From assembly GCA_947165465.1 (NCBI GenBank), contig CAMVAM010000006.1, forward strand, positions 1-57,968: DNA of 57,968 nucleotides. The letters are read 5' to 3'. The first letter of the stretch is position 1, and every line of letters starts with the position of its first letter. The position numbers and the translations under genes are program-made. Below, piece by piece: positions 1 to 8,310 of this stretch. The notes under the pieces are model-generated. The model was not told where the DNA came from. It saw only the letters and a list, made by a program, of their open reading frames with translations, and ran no database searches. The DNA comes from an uncultured Candidatus Saccharibacteria bacterium (GTDB lineage: Bacteria > Patescibacteriota > Saccharimonadia > Saccharimonadales > Saccharimonadaceae).

Positions 1-54
1 CCAGTGACCTTACGAATGTGAATCGTACGCTCTAGCCAACTGAGCTAAAGATCC
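1..54 (-). tRNA. tRNA-Val(CAC), 3' part cut by window edge
   Basis: Read on the minus strand, the sequence starts GGATCTT at position 54, followed by a D-arm (AGCTCAGTTGGCTAGAGC) and an anticodon stem TACGA/TCGTA enclosing the loop TTCACAT, giving anticodon CAC (Val, reads GUG). The T-arm and acceptor 3' strand lie beyond position 1. The prfA promoter begins only about 10 bp from its 5' end, on the opposite strand. Confidence 0.9.
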
Positions 55-64
55 AGATTTATGT

Positions 65-70
65 TATAAT
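65..70 (+). promoter_or_regulatory. -10 box of prfA, predicting a leaderless mRNA
   Basis: A perfect TATAAT lies 6 nt before the prfA ATG, so transcription should start at or next to the A of the start codon. No Shine-Dalgarno sequence is present. The same arrangement recurs at nine or more genes in the window. Confidence 0.75.
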
Positions 71-76
71 TATAGC

Positions 77-1120
77 ATGGATATTCAGAAATATAAAGAC
101 GAATTAAAAGAGATAGAAGACTTCCTCGCGAAGCCAGACGCTTACAATTCCCCAGATTTTGCCGCAAAAAGTAAGCGCGGAAGTATGCTCCGGGAAATCA
201 TTGATTTAGATGCTAAGATCACGCAAATGAACGCCAATCTAGAAGAAGCCGAAGCGCTCGTAAATGATCCGGAACTTGGTGAAATTGCGAGAGAAGACGT
301 AAAGAATCTAAAAGAAGAAATCGAGAAATCCAAAGCAGAGCTCGAAGAATTAATGATTCCACGCGACCCAGAAGATGACAAACCGGCTATTATTGAGATC
401 CGTGCCGGTGCCGGTGGTGACGAGGCTTCCCTTTTTGCCGGCGAGCTTTACCGCATGTATGTGAAATATGCCGAGAGTCATGGTTTAAAAGCTGAGCTAA
501 TGTCTCAAAATGAAAACGAAGCCGGCGGCATGAAAGAAGTCATCTTCAAAATCAGTGGCGATGAAGCTTACGGCAAGCTGAAATTTGAAGGTGGTGTACA
601 CCGCGTGCAACGTGTTCCGGTCACCGAATCGCAAGGTCGTATCCATACTTCTACGGTGACTGTAGCCGTGCTTCCGGAAGCGTCCGAGCAAGACCTTGAA
701 ATCAAGCCTGAGGATCTTCGTATTGATATTTATCGTTCTGGCGGACATGGCGGTCAGGGCGTCAATACTACTGACTCCGCAGTCCGTATTACTCACCTTC
801 CAACCGGGCTAGTTGTAGCAATGCAGGATGAACGTTCACAGCAGCAGAACCGCATAAAAGCAATGAACGTGCTTCGCTCAAGGCTTCTAGAGCGTAAAAA
901 AGAAGAAGAATTAAAGAATGCTTCGGAAGCTCGCAAATCCCTCATTGGTACCGGCGACCGTTCAGAAAAGATTCGTACCTACAACTTCCCGCAAGATCGC
1001 GTCACGGATCACCGCATCCACTATTCGCGCAGTAATATCCCAGCAGTGATGGACGGTGATATCGACGACCTTATTCACGAGCTTACACTGCATGAACGCG
1101 AACTAAAGGCGGAAGAATAA
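77..1120 (+). CDS. prfA: Peptide chain release factor 1
   Basis: Class I release factor that reads UAA and UAG in the ribosomal A site and triggers hydrolysis of the peptidyl-tRNA ester in the cytoplasm. The 347-residue length is normal. The codon-reading tripeptide is PVT (residues 181-183) in the [14 protein letters not shown] block, which marks RF1 rather than RF2 (SPF). The catalytic GGQ is at residues 225-227 inside [15 protein letters not shown]. The N-terminal ~100 residues are a helical coiled coil, as usual. The gene runs directly into prmC, the methyltransferase that modifies this GGQ glutamine: the stop codon is followed at once by the prmC ATG. This is the classical prfA-prmC pairing. 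Translation is probably leaderless, from the -10 box at 65-70. Confidence 0.97.
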   Translation: MDIQKYKDELKEIEDFLAKPDAYNSPDFAAKSKRGSMLREIIDLDAKITQMNANLEEAEALVNDPELGEIAREDVKNLKEEIEKSKAELEELMIPRDPEDDKPAIIEIRAGAGGDEASLFAGELYRMYVKYAESHGLKAELMSQNENEAGGMKEVIFKISGDEAYGKLKFEGGVHRVQRVPVTESQGRIHTSTVTVAVLPEASEQDLEIKPEDLRIDIYRSGGHGGQGVNTTDSAVRITHLPTGLVVAMQDERSQQQNRIKAMNVLRSRLLERKKEEELKNASEARKSLIGTGDRSEKIRTYNFPQDRVTDHRIHYSRSNIPAVMDGDIDDLIHELTLHERELKAEE

Positions 1121-1924
1121 ATGAATATCGCGACCTGGCTAGACAAAGCAAAAACCAAAGTCCCGAGCATTGACGCTGAACTAATTCTTTTAAACATTCT
1201 TCGCGAGAAAGACCGCACCTATCTAATCTCCCACGATACCAGAGATTTAACTGAAGTTGAGGAAGAAAAAGCTAATTACTATCTAAATGAAAGAGCTAAG
1301 AATAAACCTCTCGCTTATATTTTGGGCAGTAAAGAATTCTATGGGCGTGATTTTTACGTAGATGAAAACGTCTTAATTCCCCGCCCAGAGACTGAAGATA
1401 TTATTGATGTAGTAAAAGCAATCGTCACAAAGAATCGATTCGAAAACCCAGTGATTTACGATGTCGGTACTGGCTCCGGCTGTATTGCGGTGACATTAAA
1501 ACTCGAAATCCCGAACGCTAAAATCGTAGCTATTGATAACTCAGATGGCGCGCTGAATGTAGCTAAAAAGAATAGCGATGAAAATCATGCCGATATTATT
1601 CTGCAAAAATCAGACCTGCTGAGCGATGCTACCGACAACAACATCGATATCGTTGTAGCGAATCTTCCATACGTTAATAAAGCTTGGGATTGGCTGGATT
1701 TTGAAAGCTTACAATATGAACCACTCTCAGCATTATATGCTTCGAACGATGGCCTTGCTCTTATCTATGAACTAATCAACGAAGTATCTGCGAGGCCAGA
1801 CGTGAAACATCTAGTTCTTGAATCTGACCCATCTCAGCACGAAAAAATTATTGAATATTGCAAGAAAAAAGGTCTCGAGCTAGTCGAGACCCGGAATTTC
1901 ATCCTTTATTTCGTTTCTTTGTAG
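1121..1924 (+). CDS. prmC: Release factor glutamine methyltransferase PrmC/HemK
   Basis: SAM-dependent N5-glutamine methyltransferase acting on the GGQ motif of release factors. Visible parts are an N-terminal helical domain (about 1-85), the IPRPETE block (86-92), the SAM-binding DVGTGSGCIAV (114-124) and the substrate-binding motif at 181-184, which reads NLPY instead of the usual NPPY. The 267-residue length is slightly short but complete. The start codon directly abuts the prfA stop, so translation is coupled. The 3' end overlaps the convergent HtrA-like gene by 19 bp, and codons for KKGLELVETR carry the terminator of that opposing gene. The P to L change keeps the Asn, Pro and Tyr that contact the glutamine amide, so activity is likely but not certain. 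Confidence 0.93.
   Translation: MNIATWLDKAKTKVPSIDAELILLNILREKDRTYLISHDTRDLTEVEEEKANYYLNERAKNKPLAYILGSKEFYGRDFYVDENVLIPRPETEDIIDVVKAIVTKNRFENPVIYDVGTGSGCIAVTLKLEIPNAKIVAIDNSDGALNVAKKNSDENHADIILQKSDLLSDATDNNIDIVVANLPYVNKAWDWLDFESLQYEPLSALYASNDGLALIYELINEVSARPDVKHLVLESDPSQHEKIIEYCKKKGLELVETRNFILYFVSL
1864..1891 (-). terminator. Minus-strand terminator embedded in prmC coding sequence
   Basis: Perfect 8-bp stem (GGTCTCGA / TCGAGACC, loop GCTAG) at 1871-1891, preceded on the plus strand by six A's, i.e. followed by a U-run on the minus strand. It sits 15-40 bp past the stop of the HtrA-like gene, within the last codons of prmC. Confidence 0.75.
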
Positions 1925-3162
1925 CCGGCAAGCTCAACTTTCACGCCGATTTCTTTACCATCACGAATGATGGTTAGAGAAACGGTGTCACCTGGTTTGT
2001 ACTCGCCTACCAGTGTCGAAAGTGAACCGGATGCGCCAATCTTAACACCATTCACAGCTGTGATGATGTCTTTGTCCTGGATACCGGACTTAGCGGCTGG
2101 ACTACCACTAAGGATAGCAGAGTATGAACTTTGGCTATATACATATGTACCGGAGGTTACAGGAAGACCATACTCTTTAGCATTACTTGCAGTAATATCG
2201 ACGCTATAAACACCGACATAAGCACGCTCGGCTGTACCGGTGGCAATTAGTTGGCTTAACATGCCCTTAACACTAGCGATTGGAATAGCGAAACCAACGT
2301 TTTCGCCACTAGATGAAGTTGCAGTATTTACACCAATCACCTGACCAGCTGCATTAATGAGTGGACCGCCGGAGTTGCCAGAGTTAATGGCAGCATCGGT
2401 CTGAATCATATCGGAAAGTTTTTCGTAAAAATTACCAGAGCTATCCGATGCAGTAAGCGAACGCCCAGTTCCGGAGATAATGCCGGAAGTGACGGAATTC
2501 TGATATTGACCTAAAGCGTTACCAATAGCTACAACTTGTTGCCCGGCGGAAATCGTCTTTGAATCGCCAAGCGTCACCGGCTTCAAATCGGATACACCAT
2601 TAATCTTTAGAAATGCGATATCGTTCAACGGATCAACAGCAGCGAGCTTCACATCGGTATAAGTTGTACCATCATGAAGCACAATTGAATAGGCACTAGC
2701 ACCTTCAGCAACGTGCTTGTTTGTGAGGACATAGCCATCTGCCGTCACAATCATACCGGTGCCGGCAGTACCGGAGCTATAAGATTGGCCCCACAGACCG
2801 CTGCCTCTTGACGAAGAAGTTGCCACAATCGAAACTACACCATCAGTGACTTTGCTTACAACATCAGCAATCGAACCTTCAGTAAAATTTGCCGAATTGC
2901 CATCAGTGTCGCTTGATAACACCGTGATTGGCTTCATCGCAGTATCAAGAGCGATGAAACCGAGCGCTAAACCACCGCCGCTAAGTAATAATGCTAGTAT
3001 TGCTAGCGCAGTTGCGAGCGAATTACGACTTCTTGGCGCTACAGTTCTCTCAACAGTTGCTACCGGTTTAACTTCTACCGGCTTTACTTCTACTGGTTTG
3101 ACTTCTTCTTTCTTCTCTTCTATGATTGCTTCAGAAATCTTGCCCTCTTCATTGTTTTCCAT
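1906..3162 (-). CDS. HtrA/DegP-like membrane-anchored serine protease with PDZ domain
   Basis: Envelope quality-control protease. The cytoplasmic N-terminus is Glu/Lys-rich with a PVEVK repeat (about 21-35). One membrane segment follows (about 48-72), then a trypsin-like domain with the triad His150 (TNKHVAEG), Asp181 (PLNDIAFLKI) and Ser264 (NSGNSGGPL). A C-terminal PDZ domain (about 315-410) contains SGSPAAKSGIQDKDIITAVNG. At 418 residues it fits the single-PDZ HtrA/DegQ-type architecture of Gram-positive-like cells. It has a strong ribosome site (AAGGAGG, spacing 5). It is second in an operon, 9 bp after the membrane protein at 3172-3954. Expression ends at the terminator inside prmC. Confidence 0.93.
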   Translation of the reverse strand: MENNEEGKISEAIIEEKKEEVKPVEVKPVEVKPVATVERTVAPRSRNSLATALAILALLLSGGGLALGFIALDTAMKPITVLSSDTDGNSANFTEGSIADVVSKVTDGVVSIVATSSSRGSGLWGQSYSSGTAGTGMIVTADGYVLTNKHVAEGASAYSIVLHDGTTYTDVKLAAVDPLNDIAFLKINGVSDLKPVTLGDSKTISAGQQVVAIGNALGQYQNSVTSGIISGTGRSLTASDSSGNFYEKLSDMIQTDAAINSGNSGGPLINAAGQVIGVNTATSSSGENVGFAIPIASVKGMLSQLIATGTAERAYVGVYSVDITASNAKEYGLPVTSGTYVYSQSSYSAILSGSPAAKSGIQDKDIITAVNGVKIGASGSLSTLVGEYKPGDTVSLTIIRDGKEIGVKVELAGYKETK

Positions 3163-3171
3163 ATGACCTCC

Positions 3172-3954
3172 TTAGATATTAAATATTGGATTACTAAAAC
3201 ATATTACGATTATTCCGACCAAGACAATCCCAAATAGGACCGGTCCGAGTATGTCTCGAAATCGGAAATCTTCCTGATATTTATACATTGCCTGTCTGGC
3301 ATAGTTATAAATAAAGGCAAAAATGGTGAGAATAATAGCGACTTGCGGGATTCTGATTCCGGTGTTACCAAACGTATAAACAATAGACCATGAATGACAG
3401 AGCCACGCGACTTCAGCAAACACTAGGCCACAAACTAGAGTAGTAAGAGTGAAGTTTTGTCCGCCGGTCTGCGACAAAACGTGACGGCTGGCAGCATAAC
3501 CAATTAAGAATGCGAGTACAACTGCAAAAATCGGATCGATACTAGCAGTCATAATTGTAGAAGCGGAAATACCAAGGAATACAGCTACAAGTGATTGTAC
3601 AAGTGTTGCAACTTCTGATGACATCGGCTTTAATACGAGTAGCCACAAAACATAAATTACCATCAGCAAGAAGTCGACCGGAAGCAGTGAATGTCCAGCG
3701 AAATAAGTAAGAATCACGATGCTAAGACCTACAATTAAATCCACTAGATTCGACTTAAGATTCAATAATAAATAGCGCCTACGTACAGCGAAAATGCGCC
3801 ACTTAGACATAAGCACAAGTAAAATGCCGAGGATTGGGCTTGCGCTAAACACAGTAATTAATACTGCAAGAATACCAAGCAGAATATTTAAAAATACATG
3901 CACAATACTACTTGCGATATTCCTGGATTTTCTTGCTAGTATGAAGTCTGCCAT
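3172..3954 (-). CDS. Polytopic membrane protein of unknown function
   Basis: 260 residues with about seven to eight hydrophobic segments (for example 16-50, 60-78, 85-110, 118-138, 142-158, 172-190, 200-216, 238-258). No enzymatic motif is recognised. A -10 box TATAAT on the minus strand (3963-3968) ends 8 nt before the ATG, suggesting a leaderless or near-leaderless message. It is followed after 9 bp by the HtrA-like protease on the same transcript, so a role in the envelope is plausible but unproven. Confidence 0.8.
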   Translation of the reverse strand: MADFILARKSRNIASSIVHVFLNILLGILAVLITVFSASPILGILLVLMSKWRIFAVRRRYLLLNLKSNLVDLIVGLSIVILTYFAGHSLLPVDFLLMVIYVLWLLVLKPMSSEVATLVQSLVAVFLGISASTIMTASIDPIFAVVLAFLIGYAASRHVLSQTGGQNFTLTTLVCGLVFAEVAWLCHSWSIVYTFGNTGIRIPQVAIILTIFAFIYNYARQAMYKYQEDFRFRDILGPVLFGIVLVGIIVICFSNPIFNI

Positions 3955-3962
3955 ACCTTCAT

Positions 3963-4004
3963 ATTATATCAAATTATTTAATATAAGCTTAAAAGTGCTA
4001 TAAT
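3963..4004. promoter_or_regulatory. Divergent -10 boxes for the membrane protein/HtrA operon and lepB
   Basis: A minus-strand TATAAT (plus-strand ATTATA, 3963-3968) and a plus-strand TATAAT (3999-4004) lie 30 bp apart. They end 8 and 7 nt before the respective ATG codons (3954 and 4012). Neither gene has a Shine-Dalgarno sequence. Confidence 0.65.
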
Positions 4005-4011
4005 ATTTTTC

Positions 4012-4680
4012 ATGAAACCAACATTTTTTCAAAAACACCCTTTACTAAAAGATATCTTAAGTCTTGGGTGCTTCGTAATCGCAATTGTACTTGGTACGCT
4101 TTTTCTTAATACCTATATTTACCGCTCATACAACGTGGTCGGCGTCAGTATGGAAGACACTCTGCATAATGATGATCGTGTCATTGTGAATCGTGCCGCT
4201 GTATCTTGGGCGCATTTCCTAGGCCAGGAATACATTCCAGAGCGCGGGCAAATTATCGTCTTTATGAACGAAAATGAAGCGTCCGTTGAGGAATACAAGA
4301 AGCAAGGTGTGGCTAAGCCAATGACTTGCACTGTACCAGAAAATGTAGCTGATCAATACATTATTAAGCGTGTGATTGCCTTCCCGGGCGAACGCGTTAC
4401 TGTAAAAGCCGGTGTTATGACTATTTACAATGACGAACATCCAGATGGCTTTAATTATGACGAAACCTGGCGCCATGCCGCCGATGATGGTCCAAAAGAA
4501 TATACCAGCGGCGAAGTTGATATTACAGTTCCGGATGGTGAATTATTTGTATCCGGTGATAACCGTGAAGGTTCGAATTCCTGGGACTCCAGAAATGGTC
4601 TTGGTACCATTCCATATTGCCGTGTCATCGGACCGGTAATCATGAGGTTATTCCCATTTGAAAAGATCCGTGGTTTTTAA
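4012..4680 (+). CDS. lepB: Signal peptidase I
   Basis: Membrane-bound Ser/Lys endopeptidase that removes signal peptides from exported proteins. There is one N-terminal membrane anchor (about 14-36). The nucleophile is Ser46 in GVSMEDTL, the general base Lys119 in YIIKRVIAFPGE, and the conserved box SGDNREGSNSWDSR lies near residue 183. The 222-residue length is typical of one-anchor SPase I. It probably processes the secreted proteins encoded elsewhere in the window. A -10 box 7 nt upstream of the ATG suggests a leaderless message. The 3' end overlaps the convergent spermidine-synthase-like gene by 4 bp. Confidence 0.95.
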   Translation: MKPTFFQKHPLLKDILSLGCFVIAIVLGTLFLNTYIYRSYNVVGVSMEDTLHNDDRVIVNRAAVSWAHFLGQEYIPERGQIIVFMNENEASVEEYKKQGVAKPMTCTVPENVADQYIIKRVIAFPGERVTVKAGVMTIYNDEHPDGFNYDETWRHAADDGPKEYTSGEVDITVPDGELFVSGDNREGSNSWDSRNGLGTIPYCRVIGPVIMRLFPFEKIRGF

Positions 4681-6194
4681 TCGAAATAATCAGTCGTAAT
4701 CAAACTATCAATCGGACAGTAGTCGTCAGTAAGGACGATATCTTTGTCGGTGATTTCAATGTCTACGGTCTTCGGCACATAGGTATCGCCATCGGTTGCA
4801 ATCACCATCCAGTTGATGTATTGGTTACTGGTGGCATTTTCATAAACAGGCATCACATACACATGTCTAAACACAGTCTTAAGCGTCTTTACTTCAGAGC
4901 GTAGGAATTTGCCACGATGACCACTCACAGCACCGAGCACGTTAGACATATAAACGCCATTCTTGTTAAGACGGTTACGAATAATTTTAGCGGCTTCAAC
5001 AGTAGCAAGTGTACCGACCGGTACTTCGCCCGAGAAAGCATCGTTCAATATCGCATCGTATTTCTTAGTAGAATCAGCCAAGAACACGCGGCCATCATCA
5101 TTATAAAGTCCAAGTCTACCGGTAGATTCGGTGTTAAAATCGCGAACCAAATCATCAAGATAGAAATAATTCTTAGCAATCTCTGTGGACATCGGATCAA
5201 TCTCAATCACATCCATAGATTTATCTTTGAAATTCGAAATATAGTATTTCGGATATTGATACGCGGCACCACCGATCATCGCGGTGTCAGTTACATCAAG
5301 GAATTTAAACATTTCATTATATTTTTTGAGATATTCAAAGACGAGGTCGTATTTCTTGTCCTCGGCAAGATAAGTAGCTGATGAATAAGCGCCACTCTGT
5401 TTGTAGTAGCGTACGGCGTCCTCGCCAATTGTCCCATCTTCAACAATAACACGGCCATATTCGGTATCAATGCTGATAGAGCCTTCAACCTGAGCAGTCA
5501 TACCATTCACAGTGATAGCAGATGCGACCGTCATAATGACAGCGAGCAGTAGAGCAAAGAAATAGCGCCATTTAAGCTTGATGCTCTTAATATCAGAATA
5601 CGGCATAAATAGCGGCACCATTAGAATAATAGTGACGGCAAGTACCACGAAAATCATTCTGGTACCAATCGCCGGAATAATCCAGAAACCGCCAATAAAG
5701 GTACCGAGAAGGCTACCGATTGCGATAATAGCCGTAATCGCGCCGGACTCTTTACCTTTATCCTCGCTCTTGCCGATTTGATCCTTCATAATTATTGGAG
5801 TAATGATGCCAAGAATCGTGGCTGGGACTAGGAAGAATATAATACTAGAAAATACCGATGAAAGCTGGACGCCGTTATTGCCAGCTTTAATCGCCGAAAG
5901 AATCGGTGCGTCCACCATTGGTGTGACGGCAAGGTAAACCGCGGCAAGAAGAAGCAACATAATAGTAATATATCTGGCATTTTTCTGGGCGGAAATTTTG
6001 CCACCAATCAAGTTGCCAAGACTACCGGCTAGCAGAATGATGCCGATAATTGCAGTCCAAACGAAGTTACTGTTGCCAAAGTATGGTGACATTAATCTTG
6101 ATGCTACGAGCTCCAAAATCATGCCGGCTGCATTCAGAACAAAAAGTACCGTATAATCTAGATTTTTTCGCGTAAGCTTGTCTTTTACTGTCAT
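4677..6194 (-). CDS. Membrane-fused spermidine synthase-like protein
   Basis: 505 residues: an N-terminal half with about six membrane spans (15-210) joined to a C-terminal spermidine synthase-like Rossmann domain (about 230-490). Recognisable positions are MIGGAAYQYPKYY (a degenerate SAM/dcSAM loop), VIEIDP (ribose-binding acidic residue), NDDGRVFL and NDAFSGEVP. This fusion is widespread and usually annotated as 'fused MFS/spermidine synthase'; polyamine synthesis has not been shown for most members. The ATG overlaps the rmuC stop codon (TAATG), so the two genes are translationally coupled. The 3' end overlaps lepB by 4 bp in convergent orientation. Confidence 0.85.
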   Translation of the reverse strand: MTVKDKLTRKNLDYTVLFVLNAAGMILELVASRLMSPYFGNSNFVWTAIIGIILLAGSLGNLIGGKISAQKNARYITIMLLLLAAVYLAVTPMVDAPILSAIKAGNNGVQLSSVFSSIIFFLVPATILGIITPIIMKDQIGKSEDKGKESGAITAIIAIGSLLGTFIGGFWIIPAIGTRMIFVVLAVTIILMVPLFMPYSDIKSIKLKWRYFFALLLAVIMTVASAITVNGMTAQVEGSISIDTEYGRVIVEDGTIGEDAVRYYKQSGAYSSATYLAEDKKYDLVFEYLKKYNEMFKFLDVTDTAMIGGAAYQYPKYYISNFKDKSMDVIEIDPMSTEIAKNYFYLDDLVRDFNTESTGRLGLYNDDGRVFLADSTKKYDAILNDAFSGEVPVGTLATVEAAKIIRNRLNKNGVYMSNVLGAVSGHRGKFLRSEVKTLKTVFRHVYVMPVYENATSNQYINWMVIATDGDTYVPKTVDIEITDKDIVLTDDYCPIDSLITTDYFD

Positions 6195-7309
6195 TAGATT
6201 TCTCCGATTAATTTAACTGATTCCGATTCAGGAAGCTCTTCTACATCTTTAAGCTTCTTTTCGATTTGACGCGAAGTAGTGCGAGCAGACTCAATTTTAT
6301 TGGCAGATTCTTCGAGTTTCTTCTGCACACCTTCAAGTAAATCACCGAATTTGCCAAATTGTGTTTTTACAGCACCAAGTGTTTGCCAAACATCAGCCGA
6401 ACGCTTTTCAATTGCAAGCGTTCTAAAGCCCATCACAAGACCATTAAGCATTACTGGCAATGTAGATGGTGAAGCAATCGTAATCTTTTGTTTCTTGCGA
6501 ATCTCATCCGATAGGCCTGGAATACGGATGATTTCCGCGTAAAGTGATTCGGTTGGTACAAACATAATTCCAAATTCCGTCGTCATTGGTGGTTCGATAT
6601 ATTTAGAAGAAATCTTTTTAGCTTGCTCTTTCACATCGTTAGCAAGAGCTTTTTTATAAGTAATAATATCGGCCTTATTCCCCTCGTCATAGGCGGCGAT
6701 GAGACGTGAATAATTCTCTACCGGGAATTTCGAATCAATCGGAAGATAGACATTTTCCTCCTTACCCGGCATTTTAATCGCAAATTCCACACGGTCAGCC
6801 GAATCGGGCTTCGTTGCGATGTTTTCTTCATATTGAGATTTGTTTAGCATATCGCTAATAATCGCACCGAGTTGTACTTCGCCATAAATTCCACGAGTTT
6901 TTACACCTTCCATCACTTTCTTCAGGTCACCAACTTCCGTGGCCATACTCTTCATTTCGCCAAGACCTTGATAAACTTGTGTTAGCTGAGTAGAAATCGA
7001 TTTGAAAGACTCATTAAAGCGTTTTTCAACCGAAGATTTTAACTTCTCATCAACCGTTTCGCGCATTTCTTCAAGCTTCTTTTCATTCCCTGCCTGGAGA
7101 CGTTCAAGATTGTCGGCAATTTCCTTGCGATTTTCACGGAAGTTACGATCAATCGAAGGATTAATCTCCTTGACTTGTCCTTCCATACGAATCAATCGTT
7201 CTTCCATCGACTTGAAATCTTGCGACTTCTCGCCCGACGGTTTTTTCACAATCAAAACGATTAACAAAATAATTATTATTACCCCCATTACACCTAAAAC
7301 TATATCCAT
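6194..7309 (-). CDS. rmuC: RmuC family DNA recombination protein
   Basis: 371 residues: an N-terminal membrane segment (about 3-21), a long coiled coil (about 30-130), and a PD-(D/E)xK-like nuclease fold with RGIYGEVQLGAII, LPIDSKFPVENY and FGIMFVPTES, which are the signature blocks of RmuC. RmuC limits DNA inversion at short repeats, and its exact biochemical role is unsettled. I chose the ATG at 7309 rather than one 30 nt upstream because the -10 box (7317-7322) would otherwise lie inside the gene; it leaves a leaderless start at MDIVLGV. The downstream gene starts on the last base of its stop. Confidence 0.9.
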   Translation of the reverse strand: MDIVLGVMGVIIIILLIVLIVKKPSGEKSQDFKSMEERLIRMEGQVKEINPSIDRNFRENRKEIADNLERLQAGNEKKLEEMRETVDEKLKSSVEKRFNESFKSISTQLTQVYQGLGEMKSMATEVGDLKKVMEGVKTRGIYGEVQLGAIISDMLNKSQYEENIATKPDSADRVEFAIKMPGKEENVYLPIDSKFPVENYSRLIAAYDEGNKADIITYKKALANDVKEQAKKISSKYIEPPMTTEFGIMFVPTESLYAEIIRIPGLSDEIRKKQKITIASPSTLPVMLNGLVMGFRTLAIEKRSADVWQTLGAVKTQFGKFGDLLEGVQKKLEESANKIESARTTSRQIEKKLKDVEELPESESVKLIGEI

Positions 7310-7316
7310 GAGAACG

Positions 7317-7322
7317 ATTATA
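7317..7322 (-). promoter_or_regulatory. -10 box of rmuC that decides its start
   Basis: Minus-strand TATAAT ends 7 nt before the ATG at 7309. The alternative upstream ATG (7339) would precede the promoter. Confidence 0.65.
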
Positions 7323-7408
7323 GCACAAAAAAACGGCATAGAAAAAGAGCCGATAGCTTTAGCTACGGCTTCAGACGACTAGATACGATGTGCAAAGAAA
7401 TGCATTCA

Positions 7409-7442
7409 TGGAGCCGACTGTGACTTCGTCACAGATGCTCCA
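7409..7442 (-). repeat. tRNA-Thr 3'-end mimic: acceptor tail plus CCA joined to a hairpin
   Basis: On the minus strand, positions 7421-7409 read ACAGTCGGCTCCA, identical to the last 13 nt of the tRNA-Thr(TGT) gene 84 bp upstream. In place of a T-arm there is a perfect 7-bp stem with a GAA loop (CTGTGAC GAA GTCACAG, 7418-7434). An outer stem (TGGAGC / GCTCCA, 7409-7414 with 7437-7442) closes the structure. It lacks D- and anticodon arms, so it is not a tRNA. See also 35030-35070 and 57923-57962. Confidence 0.75.
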
Positions 7443-7456
7443 CTCGGAAAAGCTAC

Positions 7457-7482
7457 AAAAAATGCAAGCATTTTTCGCTTGC
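7457..7482 (-). terminator. Terminator of tRNA-Thr(TGT)
   Basis: Stem GCAAGC / GCTTGC (7464-7469 with 7477-7482) followed on the minus strand by a U-rich run (plus-strand A-run 7457-7462). It lies 11 bp downstream of the tRNA 3' end and before the tRNA-tail mimic. Confidence 0.7.
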
Positions 7483-7492
7483 TTTTCTCTCG

Positions 7493-7568
7493 TGGAGCCG
7501 ACTGTCGGGCTTGAACCGACGACCTACGGTTTACAAAACCGTTGCTCTACCAGCTGAGCTAAGTCGGC
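7493..7568 (-). tRNA. tRNA-Thr(TGT)
   Basis: A 76-nt cloverleaf including encoded CCA. The acceptor stem is GCCGACT/AGTCGGC, the D-arm is normal, and the anticodon stem ACGGT/ACCGT encloses the loop TTTGTAA, giving anticodon TGT. The T-loop is TTCAAGC. Confidence 0.95.
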
Positions 7569-7627
7569 AATGAATGTATTATACCATACTTTTCGTGCTA
7601 TAATGAAGAAAATTAAAGGAGTAAAAT

Positions 7628-8176
7628 ATGGAACAACTAGAAGCATTGCTTGAAGGGTACACAAATACTGAATCCTTCATTGGCGGCTGCGTAGTCGGTG
7701 GAGTTGTTGCATTCTTTGCCGGAATTGCAATCATGTTCGCCGTCTTACAAATCATCGCGGCATGGAAAATTCTCGAGAAAGCCGGCGAAAAAGGCTGGAA
7801 GTGTTTAATTCCAGTCTATAATATATATATTTTCTTCAAAGTGCTTGGCATTAAGGAATGGTGGTTCTGGACTTTGCTCGGCACCATTATCATTACTAGC
7901 ATTATGACGTCTGGCCGCAGCGTAGAACTCGTCACAGTAGGCAAAGAGTTCGAAGTAGTATTTAAAGGCTATGATGATCCGGTCGGAATTATCGGCAATA
8001 CAGTCGGTTCTATAGTTGGCATAATCACTTTGATCTGGGTTGCAAGAAATGGCGCCAAAGCCTTTGGTAAAAGCACCGGCTTTGCCATTTGTCTATTCTT
8101 CTTCCCCGACATTTGCTGGCTGATTCTTGGTCTTGGCAAAGCTAAATATCATAAAAAAGCCGTCGAAGCAGAATAA
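7628..8176 (+). CDS. DUF5684-type membrane protein
   Basis: 182 residues with about four membrane segments (18-46, 72-92, 118-138, 148-168). The block KAGEKGWKCLIPVYNIY followed by KEWWFW matches the small DUF5684 family often found next to signal peptidases or sortase substrates. Function is unknown. It has a ribosome site (AAAGGAG, spacing 7) and its own -10 TATAAT (7599-7604). The gene is followed by a rho-independent terminator. Confidence 0.8.
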   Translation: MEQLEALLEGYTNTESFIGGCVVGGVVAFFAGIAIMFAVLQIIAAWKILEKAGEKGWKCLIPVYNIYIFFKVLGIKEWWFWTLLGTIIITSIMTSGRSVELVTVGKEFEVVFKGYDDPVGIIGNTVGSIVGIITLIWVARNGAKAFGKSTGFAICLFFFPDICWLILGLGKAKYHKKAVEAE

Positions 8177-8193
8177 ACATATATATAATATAT

Positions 8194-8223
8194 ATAGCCT
8201 CACTAATGTGGGGCTATTTTTTT
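8194..8223 (+). terminator. Terminator after the DUF5684-type gene
   Basis: 10-bp stem ATAGCCTCAC/GTGGGGCTAT with one G-U pair, loop TAAT, followed by a T-run. Confidence 0.8.
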
Positions 8224-8310
8224 AAAAAAACTATATATATAAACATAATGCATATGATAAAATGGTTTTAATAAAGGTTTATGCATCTGGATACTGAAGG
8301 AGGTAGTTAG

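Noticed and set aside
7339-7339. Upstream ATG as rmuC start
   Set aside because: It would put the -10 box inside the gene and add residues not typical of the family; the ATG at 7309 fits both promoter and protein.
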